From positions 1 through 37,897 of the forward strand of contig CAMOSA010000002.1 of the NCBI GenBank assembly GCA_946624335.1: 37,897 nucleotides of DNA, read 5' to 3'. This DNA is from an uncultured Prevotellaceae bacterium. GTDB lineage: Bacteria > Bacteroidota > Bacteroidia > Bacteroidales > Bacteroidaceae. The stretch's first letter is position 1; every line of letters starts with the position of its first letter. The translations under genes and the position numbers were made by a program. Shown here one piece after another: positions 9,116 to 20,003 of this stretch. The notes under the pieces were generated by a model. That model had not been told where the DNA came from and made no database searches. It saw only the letters and a program-made list of their open reading frames with translations.

Positions 9116-9331
9116 TTACTTGCTCCAGTCGTCGTCCCAGACGTCGTAGCTCTCGCCGCCCTTGACGCGGGCGCCGCCGCTGTAGTTAGCGTCGCTTCCG
9201 CCGTTCTTCAGGTTGCTTTCGCCGAGGTTCCCGGTGATTGAGCTTACTCGGTTGCTTCCGCCTAACAGCATGCTTTCGACGTTCACGCTGACCACCATGG
9301 TGGCGGGTGTCTGATAAGTCTTCTTGTTCAT
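9116..9331 (-). CDS. Small Bacteroidales-type peptide, MNKKTYQTPATMVVSVNVESMLLGGS... (71 aa)
   Basis: Short ORF with conserved-looking N-terminus and LLGGS; TACTTTTG promoter-like box upstream (~9398-9405) and stem-loop terminator downstream (~9019-9049). Confidence 0.65.
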   Translation of the reverse strand: MNKKTYQTPATMVVSVNVESMLLGGSNRVSSITGNLGESNLKNGGSDANYSGGARVKGGESYDVWDDDWSK

Positions 9332-9558
9332 GATCTATGTAGGTTTTTATTATTTTCCTTTTATCGTGTTCTTGCTATGATAATGCACAAATCGCGTACA
9401 AAAGTACGAAAAAGGTACGAAGCGGAAGCATGAAAGGCGGAAAATCTTTCGCTGCGGCTCGTTTTTAATGGGTCTCAGCACGAAAACAGACGATCAGGTG
9501 GGGAGAAAAGTCGCCGACGGGCGTGTGCGATGAGGGGCTTAAGGGTTCCTCATGTTCT

Positions 9559-10257
9559 TTACTCTTCACTCTTCATCATCGCCTCTGCTACAATCATGTC
9601 GAAGGGCGTGGTGATCTTGATGTTCTCGCGGTTGCCGTCGACGAGGGTGATGGGGTGACCGAGTGCCTCGACGACGGAGGCGTCATCGGTGAAGGCATCG
9701 CGGTAGGGCTGCTCGTAGGCCTGGCGCAGCAGGTCGAGCCTGAAGGTCTGGGGCGTCTGCACCAGGCGGTATCTGGAGCGGTCACGAGTCACTGAGTCAT
9801 TGTCCTGTAGCTCGCGCACCGTCTCTACCATAGGCACTACAGGCACCACCGCGCCGCTTTCCTGCGCCGTGTCAAAGCATTGGCGGATGACTCCGGGGGC
9901 TACGAAAGGACGTACCCCGTCGTGCACGGCGACAAGGGCATCGCCGTCGTCCTGCCCGACGGAGGGCATCGCGACGATGGCTTCGAGCCCGTTCTTGACG
10001 GAGTGGAAACGTGTGGCACCGCCGTTGGCGATGACGTGTGGCAGCGTGAAGCGGTGCTGCCGGCACAGCGTGCGCCAATAGTCCTGCTGATCGGCTGGCA
10101 GGACGAGTACGAGGTGTATGCCGGGCACGGCGCGCTGGAAAGCCTCCAGCGTGTGCATCAGCACCGGCCGTCCGCCGATGGGCAGGAACTGCTTGGGCAG
10201 GTCGGTGCCCATGCGCAGTCCCCGTCCGCCGGCGACGATGATGGCGAACGTTTTCAT
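9559..10257 (-). CDS. ispD: 2-C-methyl-D-erythritol 4-phosphate cytidylyltransferase
   Basis: [40 protein letters not shown]...VHDGVRPFV...[11 protein letters not shown]. Confidence 0.93.
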   Translation of the reverse strand: MKTFAIIVAGGRGLRMGTDLPKQFLPIGGRPVLMHTLEAFQRAVPGIHLVLVLPADQQDYWRTLCRQHRFTLPHVIANGGATRFHSVKNGLEAIVAMPSVGQDDGDALVAVHDGVRPFVAPGVIRQCFDTAQESGAVVPVVPMVETVRELQDNDSVTRDRSRYRLVQTPQTFRLDLLRQAYEQPYRDAFTDDASVVEALGHPITLVDGNRENIKITTPFDMIVAEAMMKSEE

Positions 10258-10805
10258 CTCACCTCGCTCCAAAGCATCCCTTGACGGAGCGCATCGGCCG
10301 TGCCCTTATCCTTCATGCGCTCGACGATGGCGTAACCGAACTCGAAGACGGCAGCGGGTCCCTTGCCGGTGATGAACAGTCCGTCCTGCTCAACGAGTGC
10401 TCCGGTGCAGGTGGCTCCGCGGAGCTCTCCTTCGAACCCCGGATAGCAGGTGGCACGCTTGCCCTCGAGCATACCGAGGCGGCCGAGGACGAGGGGTGCG
10501 GCACAGATGGCGGCGACGGGGCGGCCGGCGTTGACATGGTCGCGCAGACGTTCGATGAGGATGGGGTGGGCGGCCAGGTTGGTGGCGCCGGGCATACCGC
10601 CGGGCAGCACGAGCAGCTCGGCATCGAAGAACTCGACATCCTCGATGAGGGCGTCGGTCTCGACGCGGATGCCGTGGGCGCCGGTGACGGTGCGCTCGCC
10701 GGTGATGGAGACGATCTGCAGGTCGAGACCTGCACGGCGGATGATATCGGCAGTCCCGAGGGCTTCAACCTCTTCGGTGCCAGTAGCGAAAAACAGGTAG
10801 ATCAT
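10254..10805 (-). CDS. DJ-1/PfpI (ThiJ) family protein
   Basis: [46 protein letters not shown]...[12 protein letters not shown]...[16 protein letters not shown]; overlaps ispD start by 4 nt. Confidence 0.9.
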   Translation of the reverse strand: MIYLFFATGTEEVEALGTADIIRRAGLDLQIVSITGERTVTGAHGIRVETDALIEDVEFFDAELLVLPGGMPGATNLAAHPILIERLRDHVNAGRPVAAICAAPLVLGRLGMLEGKRATCYPGFEGELRGATCTGALVEQDGLFITGKGPAAVFEFGYAIVERMKDKGTADALRQGMLWSEVR

Positions 10806-10896
10806 GATGTGGAATTAAAGATTAAAAGTCAAATAATAAAAAAAGGAATTAACAGATAAAGATTGGCCAGTCCTCTGGTTCTCCCCCTCGCCGCCG

Positions 10897-11583
10897 TCAC
10901 GGTGCGGGTTGGACAGGAGTCTGGTGAGTGATGAGGCCGGCCTGCTCGAGGATGGGCAGGACGTATGTTGCGCGGTTGCGCACCTTCTCCTTGGGCTTCA
11001 GATAGGTGGCGAGGAGCTGCTCGTCGCCGGCTAACAGGCTGTGCATGAGAGCGTCGTCGATGAGGACGGCTTTCACCTGCCCTGACCGAAACTCTATCTT
11101 GGTGACATAACAGGCCATATTTTTTAGATTATGCTCGTTGGCAATGGCCGCTGTGATGGCACCGCCGATGGCACCGCCAAAGAAGCCGCCGAAAAGCATA
11201 GCTCCGTTCATGTCGTCGCGCGACTGGAAGGCGGCGAAGCACAGCTGGTTGCCATTGAACCTGAAGGCTTGCGTATAGCCCTTGCCAAGCACTTGGTTGT
11301 CAATCTGCAACTTCTTGCAGTTGACCAAGAGGGTGTCGCCGTCGGCCACGGCAAAGACAGCCTTTCTCAGCAACTTGTTGACGACCTTGTCGCGAGAGCG
11401 CAGCTTGAACTGCCCTACGCCCCAGTTGACCTGTGCGTGGCTGCTGGCCTCCTCGATGATCAGCGTGTCGAGCGGCAACCATCGGTCTGCCTGAAAGTCG
11501 GCGTAGCTGAGGCAGTACTTAGGCTGAGCCTTTGCTCCTATGGCTGCCAGTGCGGCGAGGAATATAATAATAAGGTGTCTCAT
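10897..11583 (-). CDS. Hypothetical secreted protein (signal peptide, 228 aa)
   Basis: MRHLIIIFLAALAAIGAKAQPKYCLSYADFQADRW...; Gly-rich LFGGFFGGAIGGAITAAIANEH segment. Confidence 0.7.
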   Translation of the reverse strand: MRHLIIIFLAALAAIGAKAQPKYCLSYADFQADRWLPLDTLIIEEASSHAQVNWGVGQFKLRSRDKVVNKLLRKAVFAVADGDTLLVNCKKLQIDNQVLGKGYTQAFRFNGNQLCFAAFQSRDDMNGAMLFGGFFGGAIGGAITAAIANEHNLKNMACYVTKIEFRSGQVKAVLIDDALMHSLLAGDEQLLATYLKPKEKVRNRATYVLPILEQAGLITHQTPVQPAP

Positions 11584-11608
11584 GTCTGTTCAGATAGCTG
11601 TAGCAGGT

Positions 11609-12361
11609 CTATTCGAGGCAGGCCCGGTAGCGGTGGATGGTCTCTTCGAGTCCGAGGTAGAGGGCGTCGCAGATGAGGGCGTGTCCGATGCTGACCTCGT
11701 CGGTCCAGGGAATCAGTCTGTGGAAGTAGGCGAGGTTGTCGAGGCTCAGATCGTGGCCGGCGTTGAGGCCGAGGCCGAGGTCACGTGCTGCCTCGGCCGC
11801 ACGGATGAAGGGCGCTATGGCAGCCTGACGTGCTGCGTCGCGGGCGGCAGCGTCGGTGATGGTCTCGGCGGCGGCATAGGCTGCGGCGTAGGGCTCGGTG
11901 TAGAGCTCCACGCGGTCGGCGCCGGCGCGCCGGGCATAGTCGACCATCGTCTCGTCGGCACCGACGAAGATGCTGACGCGGATGCCGGCCTCGCGGAAAC
12001 GGGCGGTGACGTCGGTGAGGAAGTTGAGGTGGGTGCGGGTGTCCCAACCGTGGTTCGAGGTGATCTGGTCGTGACCGTCGGGGACGAGGGTCACCTGCGT
12101 CGGGCGGTTCTCGAGCACGAGGGCGATGAACTCCGAGATGGGGTTGCCTTCGATGTTGAACTCGGTGGTCAGGAGGGGGCGCAGGTCGCGGACATCCTGG
12201 TAGCGGATATGGCGCTGGTCAGGGCGCGGATGCACGGTGATGCCCTGAGCGCCGAAGCGCTCGCAGTCCTGAGCCACACGCAGGACGTCGGGGTTGTTGC
12301 CGCCACGGGCATTGCGTATGGTGGCAACTTTATTGATGTTAACGCTTAGTTTTGTAGCCAT
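11609..12361 (-). CDS. pdxJ: Pyridoxine 5'-phosphate synthase
   Basis: [52 protein letters not shown]...NIEGNP...TLVPD. Confidence 0.95.
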   Translation of the reverse strand: MATKLSVNINKVATIRNARGGNNPDVLRVAQDCERFGAQGITVHPRPDQRHIRYQDVRDLRPLLTTEFNIEGNPISEFIALVLENRPTQVTLVPDGHDQITSNHGWDTRTHLNFLTDVTARFREAGIRVSIFVGADETMVDYARRAGADRVELYTEPYAAAYAAAETITDAAARDAARQAAIAPFIRAAEAARDLGLGLNAGHDLSLDNLAYFHRLIPWTDEVSIGHALICDALYLGLEETIHRYRACLE

Positions 12362-12390
12362 GATGCTTTGTTTTGAATGGTTTCTTAGCG

Positions 12391-12398
12391 CAAAGGTA
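12391..12398 (-). promoter_or_regulatory. Bacteroidetes -7 box (reverse TACCTTTG) for pdxJ
   Basis: CAAAGGTA on the plus strand, 30 nt upstream of pdxJ. Confidence 0.6.
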
Positions 12399-12462
12399 GC
12401 CTTTTTTTATAGAAAAGCGTATAAAAGAAGTTGGTTTTTTAACACGAAAAGGAAATTTTCAC

Positions 12463-12470
12463 TACCTTTG
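12463..12470 (+). promoter_or_regulatory. Bacteroidetes -7 box TACCTTTG for tRNA-Ala
   Basis: TANNTTTG match about 30 nt upstream of the tRNA. Confidence 0.65.
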
Positions 12471-12499
12471 CACGGCGAAAGGCTCAAAAACGATCCTCA

Positions 12500-12573
12500 G
12501 GGGATATAGCTCAGCTGGCTAGAGCGCGGCGTTCGCATCGCCGAGGTCGCGGGTTCGAATCCCGTTATCTCCA
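12500..12573 (+). tRNA. tRNA-Ala (anticodon CGC)
   Basis: GGGGATA...TATCTCC acceptor, GCTC/GAGC D-stem, CGGCG-TTCGCAT-CGCCG anticodon arm, GCGGG-TTCGAAT-CCCGT T-arm; no encoded CCA. Confidence 0.93.
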
Positions 12574-12601
12574 CTTCCCCCTCACCGATATTGTCAAGCC
12601 T

Positions 12602-13612
<1,011 letters not shown>

Positions 13613-15344
13613 AAGAGTGAGTATTCGACACGTGAGCTGCTGGGATGGTTCTGGCGAATCTTCAGGCAGGTGAAGCTGCAGTCGTTCATTAACGCTGCGA
13701 GCGGCATCATCCGTGTGGGTCTCGACTTTGCCTTCATCTGGGCAACGAAGCAGGCTATCGACCTGGCCACCGACAATGCGGGTTCTGCGGGTCTGTTGCC
13801 TAAGCCTTCGACGCTCTTCGCGGCTGGTGCCCTGCTCATCGGCATCATGGCGCTGCAGATGGCATTGGGCTACGTAGGCCGATGGATAGCAGCGCTGCTG
13901 GGCGTGGAATCGCAGAACCGTATGCAGCGTTATATCTTTGAGCATCTGTTGCGTAGCGAGTGGCGCGGCAAGGAGCAGCGCCATAGCGGCGATGTGCTGA
14001 ACCGTCTGGTCAGCGACAGCCAGACCGTCGTGTCCGTCGTCACGGACACCTTGCCCCAGGCGCTGGCCGTCATCGTCCGCCTCGTCTGCGCCTTCTTCTT
14101 CCTCTTCTCGGTCGATTCGATGCTGGCCGTCAGCGTCACCGTAGTCCTGCCCGTATTCATCCTGCTGAGCCGCCTTTATATCCGCCAGATGCGTGCCATC
14201 ACCCGCGACGTGAGGCAGACAGACAGCCGCGTGCAGTCTACATTACAAGAGAGTGTGCAACACCACTTGGTGCTGAAGACGCTGGAGCGCGTGCCGCTGA
14301 TGGTGTCGACGCTCTCGCAGCTGCAGTCCACGCTGCGGCGCCAGGTGCGCCATCGCACTCTGTTCTCGTCGACGTCGAACCTGGTGCTGAACATTGGTTT
14401 CGGCGGCGCCTATCTCTTCACCTTCCTCTGGAGCGTCAACCGTCTGTCCGAGGGTACGATCACCTTCGGCATGATGACGGCTTTCATCCAGCTCTGCGGA
14501 CAGATACAGGGCCCGTTCCGCGACCTGACGCGTTTTATACCGTCCATCATCAGCAGTTTCACCGCTGCCGAACGTCTGATGGAACTGGAGGAGGCGCCAC
14601 TGGAGGAGGACGGCGAGCCTGTGCGCTTCGAGCATGGCGCCGGCATACGTGTCAGCGACGTCACCTTCGCCTACGACGATCACAGCCGCACCATCCTCGA
14701 CCATGTCAACTATGATTTTCCCCCCGGTTCGACGACAGCCATCATGGGCGAGACCGGGGCTGGCAAGACGACGCTCATCCGGCTCATCCTGGCTCTGCTC
14801 AAGCCTGTCAGCGGTGAGGTGGTGATGTATGGTCCTGGCGAGGGCGAGGCGTCACCCGTCAGTCCCCGCACACGCTGTAACCTCGTCTATGTCCCGCAGG
14901 GCAATTCGCTCTTCAGCGGTTCGCTGCGCTGGAACCTCAGGCTCGGCAAGCCCGACGCCACCGACGAGCAGATGCACGAGGCGCTCAGCCTGGCTTGTGC
15001 CGACTTCGTACAGCTGTTGCCCGAAGGCCTCGACACACGTATCGGCGAGGGGGGCGCGGGGCTCTCGGAGGGACAGGCACAGCGCATCGCCATAGCACGT
15101 GCACTGCTCAGGCAAGGGTCGTTGCTACTGCTCGACGAGGCGACCAGTGCGCTCGACCAGCTGACCGAGCGGCAGCTGATAGAAAACATCATCAAGTATA
15201 ACAGCCGGCTGGCGGTCAAGCCGACGCTCATCTTTATCACCCATCGGCCTGCGGTGATCGACTACTGCTCGCAGGTTATCACGCTCAAGAAGGATAACAA
15301 CGGATAACGCATTGAGCGAATAAAAAAGGAATACCCTACTTATT

Positions 15345-16316
15345 ATGCAAAAGAAACAAAGAGGCGGCGCGCTGCTGCCTTTCCTGAAGAACTGGACCCT
15401 GCCCGTGGCCATCGCCGTAGGCACGGTCTGCTACCTGCTCTTTGCCTATGTCCCGGCCTTGGAGGGTGCCTCGCTGGTGCTGGGTCCTGTGTGTGAGGCC
15501 CTGCTGCCAGTCCTGATCTTCTGTACCCTTTTCATCACCTTCTCCAAGGTCGATTTCCACCTGATGCGCCTTCGTCGCTGGCACTGTGCCGTGTTGCTGG
15601 CCCAGCTTCTGCTTGTTGCTGCCTTGTCTGCGGTCATCCTGTGGGGTTGTCTTGCCGACGCCAAGCTGCTCTTGGAGGCCGTGCTGATCTGCGTCATCGC
15701 CCCCTGCGCATCGGCAGCGCCTGTCGTCACGGCCAAGTTGGATGGCGATCTGACGCAGATGACGACTTTCGTCCTCCTCTCCTCCGTGCTCACCTCGTTG
15801 CTGATCCCTGCTGTCTTTCCGCTGATAGAGCCTCACGCCGGAGCTACCTTTCTCAGCGCTTTCCTGGTCATACTGCGCCGTCTGGCCACGGTGCTTCTGC
15901 TGCCTCTCATCCTCGGCGCCATTGTCCGCCATTGGGTGAAGCCGCTGTATGACTGGTTCGTCCGTACGCCAGACCTCGGTTTCTATTGCTGGTGCTTCTG
16001 TCTGGCCATCACCTCGGGCATCACGGTGAAGAACATCGTCCACAGCAGCGCCACCCTTCTCATGCTGCTGACTATCGCCGTCCTCTCGTTGCTGACCGCG
16101 CTGATGCAGTTTCGTGTGGGCCGTCTTATCGGTCGCCGTCTTGGCGATCCGGTGTGCGCCGGTCAAGGTATGTTCCAAAAAAACACGGGTCTGGCCATAT
16201 GGATCGCCTACACCTATCTCACGCCCGTCGCCAGCATCGGCGCCGGTTGCTATGTCCTGTGGCAGAACATTATCAATTCTTATGAGCTATGGGAGCATCG
16301 TCGTGCTAAGGGGTGA
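15345..16316 (+). CDS. Bile acid:sodium symporter (BASS/SBF)-family transporter
   Basis: Polytopic membrane protein; FQKNTGLAIWIAYTYLTPVASIGAGCYVLWQNIINSYELW characteristic of the Bacteroidales family members. Confidence 0.7.
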   Translation: MQKKQRGGALLPFLKNWTLPVAIAVGTVCYLLFAYVPALEGASLVLGPVCEALLPVLIFCTLFITFSKVDFHLMRLRRWHCAVLLAQLLLVAALSAVILWGCLADAKLLLEAVLICVIAPCASAAPVVTAKLDGDLTQMTTFVLLSSVLTSLLIPAVFPLIEPHAGATFLSAFLVILRRLATVLLLPLILGAIVRHWVKPLYDWFVRTPDLGFYCWCFCLAITSGITVKNIVHSSATLLMLLTIAVLSLLTALMQFRVGRLIGRRLGDPVCAGQGMFQKNTGLAIWIAYTYLTPVASIGAGCYVLWQNIINSYELWEHRRAKG

Positions 16317-16349
16317 GCCGTGCGCGCCCTGCCTCGTCGTGCCGTCCGT

Positions 16350-17204
16350 TCACCAGTCCTTCCACCGTCCCAAGCCTTCGATGCTGGACTCAATGTCGTC
16401 ATCCACAGCGGGGAAGAAATCGATGCCGGTGAGGCGTTCTACCTCATCGATGCTCTTGACATATTGATCCTGAGTGCCCTTCTCCGGGCTGTTGCGGCAT
16501 ACGAAGCCGATGGCCTTAGGCTTGCCTCGCATACACAGCACGACCTTGAAGAAAGCTTCGGGTACGGGGATCTTGTTGCGCCCGATGGTGCGGTGCTGGC
16601 GTTGTGTGAAGAGCGGTCCGCAGACAATAAATACTTCGCCGTACTTGCGAGCCCATTGCCGGCATGTCATCTCGATCTCGTTCCAGAGACCGTCGTTCAG
16701 GTCGAAGTCCTGCGGGCATATATTCGTCATGAGGAACGTCTCATACATCGCACCTTTGTCCCATTTGTTGTCGCCGGCCGGACACATATGTCCCCGGCTC
16801 CATTTGGTGCCGCTATAGTCCTGGAACGTGGCTCTTGGCTTGGCCACGTCCTCGTCTTCGTGGAAAGCGCGCTGCGGCCGTGGCTCATCGCCGTAGGTGT
16901 GGGCCTTCGTCAGGCGCCAGGCGACCCAGTTGGGCTGCTTGGTGTCGGCATTGTAGCTGACGGTGTAGTAGTCGCGGACGAGGATCTGCTCAGCACGGTC
17001 TTTCAGGGGCGCGGGCCATTCGAGCGGTTGGCGTGGCGACTGCTTCAGTGGCTGTGCTGCGGACAGCCCTGCCTGTTGCTCTTGTTGCTGTTCGTCAGAG
17101 GCTGACGGCGACGCCTTAGGGCTCTGTGGCTGACAGCTCGAGAAGAACAGTGTAGCCAGCAGGGCGACGGCAAGTGGAAGGGATAGGAAGTGCGGATGTG
17201 TCAT
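16350..17204 (-). CDS. DNA/RNA non-specific endonuclease (His-Me finger), lipoprotein signal
   Basis: WSRGHMCPAGDNKWDKGAMYETFLMTNICPQDFDLNDGLWNEIE...VCGPLF; LFFSSC lipobox. Confidence 0.9.
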   Translation of the reverse strand: MTHPHFLSLPLAVALLATLFFSSCQPQSPKASPSASDEQQQEQQAGLSAAQPLKQSPRQPLEWPAPLKDRAEQILVRDYYTVSYNADTKQPNWVAWRLTKAHTYGDEPRPQRAFHEDEDVAKPRATFQDYSGTKWSRGHMCPAGDNKWDKGAMYETFLMTNICPQDFDLNDGLWNEIEMTCRQWARKYGEVFIVCGPLFTQRQHRTIGRNKIPVPEAFFKVVLCMRGKPKAIGFVCRNSPEKGTQDQYVKSIDEVERLTGIDFFPAVDDDIESSIEGLGRWKDW

Positions 17205-17234
17205 GGTGCAGATGGGGCAATGCCCTCTTCTTTG

Positions 17235-18710
17235 TTATTGTTGAAGCAGAAAGGCTTTGAAGTCGGCGAAGTCGCTCGTCAGGGGCACAGACTGTTTGGT
17301 GCCGCGCATGAAGGCCTGAAGCTTCTCGGGGATGGGAAGGTCGATGCCGAGAATCCTGTCGACGGTGTCCTTGAACTTTGCGGGGTGCGCTGTCTCGAGG
17401 AAGATGCCAGTCTCTCCGGGCGCAAGCTGCTCCTTTAAGGCACGGTAGCCACAGGCTCCGTGAGGATCGAGGACATAGCCCGTTCGGGCATAGCAGTCGC
17501 GCATGGTGGAGGCTATCTGGTCGTCGCTGTAGGTGGTACCGGTGATGAACGAATGGCCTGCAACGCCACCGTGTAGCGAGGGCAGCGGCTGTACATAGTC
17601 ACGCTGACCTAAGATATCCTGGACGTCCTTACGCCCATAGAGGTCGAGGATGCGTGCGAAGTTGGAGGGGGCGCCGACATCCATGGCATTGGCGATGGTC
17701 TGCTCAGAGGCGCGGGGGGAATAGATGCCCGTTTGGAGGTACTGGAAGAACACGTCGTTGGCATTGTTGGCTGCGATGAAACGCTTGACGGGAAGGCCCA
17801 TGACGTGCCCGAACAGTGCCGAGCAGATATTACCGAAGTTGCCAGAGGGGACACAGACTACAACGTTGTCTGATGACGAATGACGAATGTCGAATGTCGA
17901 ATCAGGTTTACCTTCAGTAGAGACGGGCAACTTACATCCGTCATTCGTCATCCTTCCCGATTCGTCATTCTTCCGTAGCTGTGCATAGGCCCAAAAGTAG
18001 TAGAAAGCCTGCGGCAGGAAGCGCGCCACGTTGATGGAGTTGGCCGAGGTCAGACGCATATGGGCGTTAAGCTCTGGATCCATGAAGGCGGCCTTCACCA
18101 GTGCCTGGCAGTCATCGAAGACGCCGTCGACCTCGATGGCGGTGATGTTCCGGCCGAGCGTCGTGAACTGGCACTCCTGGATAGGCGACACTTTACCCTT
18201 GGGATAAAGGACATAGACGTGAATGCCTTCGACGCCCAGGAAGCCGTTGGCAACGGCCGAACCCGTGTCGCCGGAGGTGGCGACGAGGACGTTGATTAAC
18301 TGACGGCTTGACGATTCACCATTTCCCTTCTCCCCCTCCTGGGCGAGGGACCATTGCAACAGCCTTGCCATGAAACGTGCGCCGACATCCTTGAAGGCCA
18401 ATGTGGGTCCGTGGAAGAGTTCGAGGGCGTAGATATTGGGCTCCACCTCAACGAGGGGGCAGTCGAAGGCGAGGGTGTCGTTGACGATGCGTCGCAGGTC
18501 GGCAGCGGGGATGTCCTCGCCGAAGAAGGCTTCGGCGACGCGATAGGCTGTCTCCTGGAAGGTGAGGCCTGCTATCTCGTCGAAGAACGAGGCCGGTAGC
18601 TGCTTGATGACTTCGGGCATATACAAGCCGCGGTCTTCGGCCAGACCGCGTACGACAGCATCGCGGAGTGTGGCGTAAGCTGCGTTATGATTGGTAGAAT
18701 AGTATTTCAT
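17235..18710 (-). CDS. thrC: Threonine synthase
   Basis: MKYYSTNHNAAYATLRDAVVRGLAEDRGLYMPE...TLAFKDVGARFMA...VLVATSGDTGSAVANGF...VPSGNFGNICSALFG. Confidence 0.95.
   Translation of the reverse strand: MKYYSTNHNAAYATLRDAVVRGLAEDRGLYMPEVIKQLPASFFDEIAGLTFQETAYRVAEAFFGEDIPAADLRRIVNDTLAFDCPLVEVEPNIYALELFHGPTLAFKDVGARFMARLLQWSLAQEGEKGNGESSSRQLINVLVATSGDTGSAVANGFLGVEGIHVYVLYPKGKVSPIQECQFTTLGRNITAIEVDGVFDDCQALVKAAFMDPELNAHMRLTSANSINVARFLPQAFYYFWAYAQLRKNDESGRMTNDGCKLPVSTEGKPDSTFDIRHSSSDNVVVCVPSGNFGNICSALFGHVMGLPVKRFIAANNANDVFFQYLQTGIYSPRASEQTIANAMDVGAPSNFARILDLYGRKDVQDILGQRDYVQPLPSLHGGVAGHSFITGTTYSDDQIASTMRDCYARTGYVLDPHGACGYRALKEQLAPGETGIFLETAHPAKFKDTVDRILGIDLPIPEKLQAFMRGTKQSVPLTSDFADFKAFLLQQ
17871..17975. 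repeat. Inverted pair of GACGAAT/ATTCGTC heptamers inside thrC
   Basis: TGATGACGAATGACGAATGTCGAATGTCGAATC ... CGTCATTCGTCATCCTTCCCGATTCGTCATTC. Confidence 0.78.
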
Positions 18711-19999
18711 TTTGTCATAAATAGTTGAATGAACTCATCGCCTTCGAGCAGCCCGTAGGCACCGCCCTTAGCCGCGTCTTCGTCGAAGGTCTGCACGCTG
18801 TCGGGTTCGATGCCAGGGTAATAGATGGCGAAAGGAATGGGTTCGGCAGTGTGAGTGCGATGTGCGCAGGGCGTGGGGTGATCGGGCAGGAGGGCGATGG
18901 AGATAGGGGGAAGAGGCTGGGCGCTGCTATCGAACGGAGTTGGTGCCTCTCCATCACGAAGGAGTGGGGCGAGGAACTTGTTCAGGATGGGTTGTATGAG
19001 TCTGTGGTCGAGGTCCTCGATGGTCTGCAGCTTGAGGGGCACGGAACCGTCGTGCCCGGCTTCGTCGCTGGCTTCGACGTGCAGATAGACGAAATCCTCG
19101 CCGCCTGCAGGGCTATCGGGGTCCGAGCCGAGCAGGGCGTCGATGGCAGCCTGGGCTTTGCCCTCAAAGTTGGTGTCGAAAAGTCCCGTGGCACCGGGTA
19201 CATTGATGACACGGAGGCCGGCATAGCGCCCGATGCCGCGTATGAGGTCGACGGCAGTGATGACGGCTCCGTGGCTGATCTGTTCAGGGAAGCGTTCGGT
19301 CAGCGGGGTCATCTGTGGACGGTAGCCACCGCCCCACGGCCAGATGCTGGACGCCATGTCTTTTCCCTCACGCGCGCGTTCCTTATTTAATGGGTGGGTC
19401 GGCAACAACTCCTGCGAGCGTCTGACGAGGTCTCTGAGCAGCGCCGCCGTCTCCTCGGCCTCGGGCACTTCAGCTTGTATCTCAAACTGCTCCCAGGGCT
19501 GTCCCGGAACATCGTGGGGCGGCGTGCATCGAAGACGCTTGTCGCCGCCCTTTATGACCAGCAGATGGCGGTACTGCACACCGGTGTAGAAGTGTACACG
19601 CTCGTTGGCCAACTGATCGTTGAGGAAGCGGATGAGCTGGTCACCCTCCTCTGTCTCGAGGCGGCCGCATGAATGGTTCTTCAATATGTCACCTTCTACG
19701 CAGACGAGGTTGCAGCGCAGAGCCAGGTCGTCGGGTTGGAGGTCTACGCCGATGCTGGCCGCTTCGAGTGGTCCACGTCCTTCGTAGACACGATGCTGAT
19801 CGTAACCTAAAATACTGCTGTTGGCGACTTCCGAGCCAGGATGGAAGCCGTCGGGGACGGTCTTCAGCAGGCCGCAGCAGCCGTGACGGGCAAGCCAGTC
19901 CATGGCGGGCGTGTCGGCGTACTGAAGGAGGGTCTTTCCATTCAGTTGTGGCACGTGCCAGTCGGCCATTCCGTCACCGAGAATGATGAGGTGTTTCAT
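18707..19999 (-). CDS. Cofactor-independent phosphoglycerate mutase-like (ApgM family) protein; probable homoserine kinase by context
   Basis: MKHLIILGDGMADWHVPQLNGKTLLQYADTPAMDWLARHGCCGLLKTVPDGFHPGSEVANSSILGYD; alkaline-phosphatase superfamily, between thrA and thrC. Confidence 0.9.
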   Translation of the reverse strand: MKHLIILGDGMADWHVPQLNGKTLLQYADTPAMDWLARHGCCGLLKTVPDGFHPGSEVANSSILGYDQHRVYEGRGPLEAASIGVDLQPDDLALRCNLVCVEGDILKNHSCGRLETEEGDQLIRFLNDQLANERVHFYTGVQYRHLLVIKGGDKRLRCTPPHDVPGQPWEQFEIQAEVPEAEETAALLRDLVRRSQELLPTHPLNKERAREGKDMASSIWPWGGGYRPQMTPLTERFPEQISHGAVITAVDLIRGIGRYAGLRVINVPGATGLFDTNFEGKAQAAIDALLGSDPDSPAGGEDFVYLHVEASDEAGHDGSVPLKLQTIEDLDHRLIQPILNKFLAPLLRDGEAPTPFDSSAQPLPPISIALLPDHPTPCAHRTHTAEPIPFAIYYPGIEPDSVQTFDEDAAKGGAYGLLEGDEFIQLFMTK

Positions 20000-20003
20000 A
20001 AGC

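Noticed and set aside
10806-10860. ATTAAAGATTAAAAGTCAAATAATAAAA as another heptamer array
   Set aside because: Too short and AT-rich to distinguish from chance.
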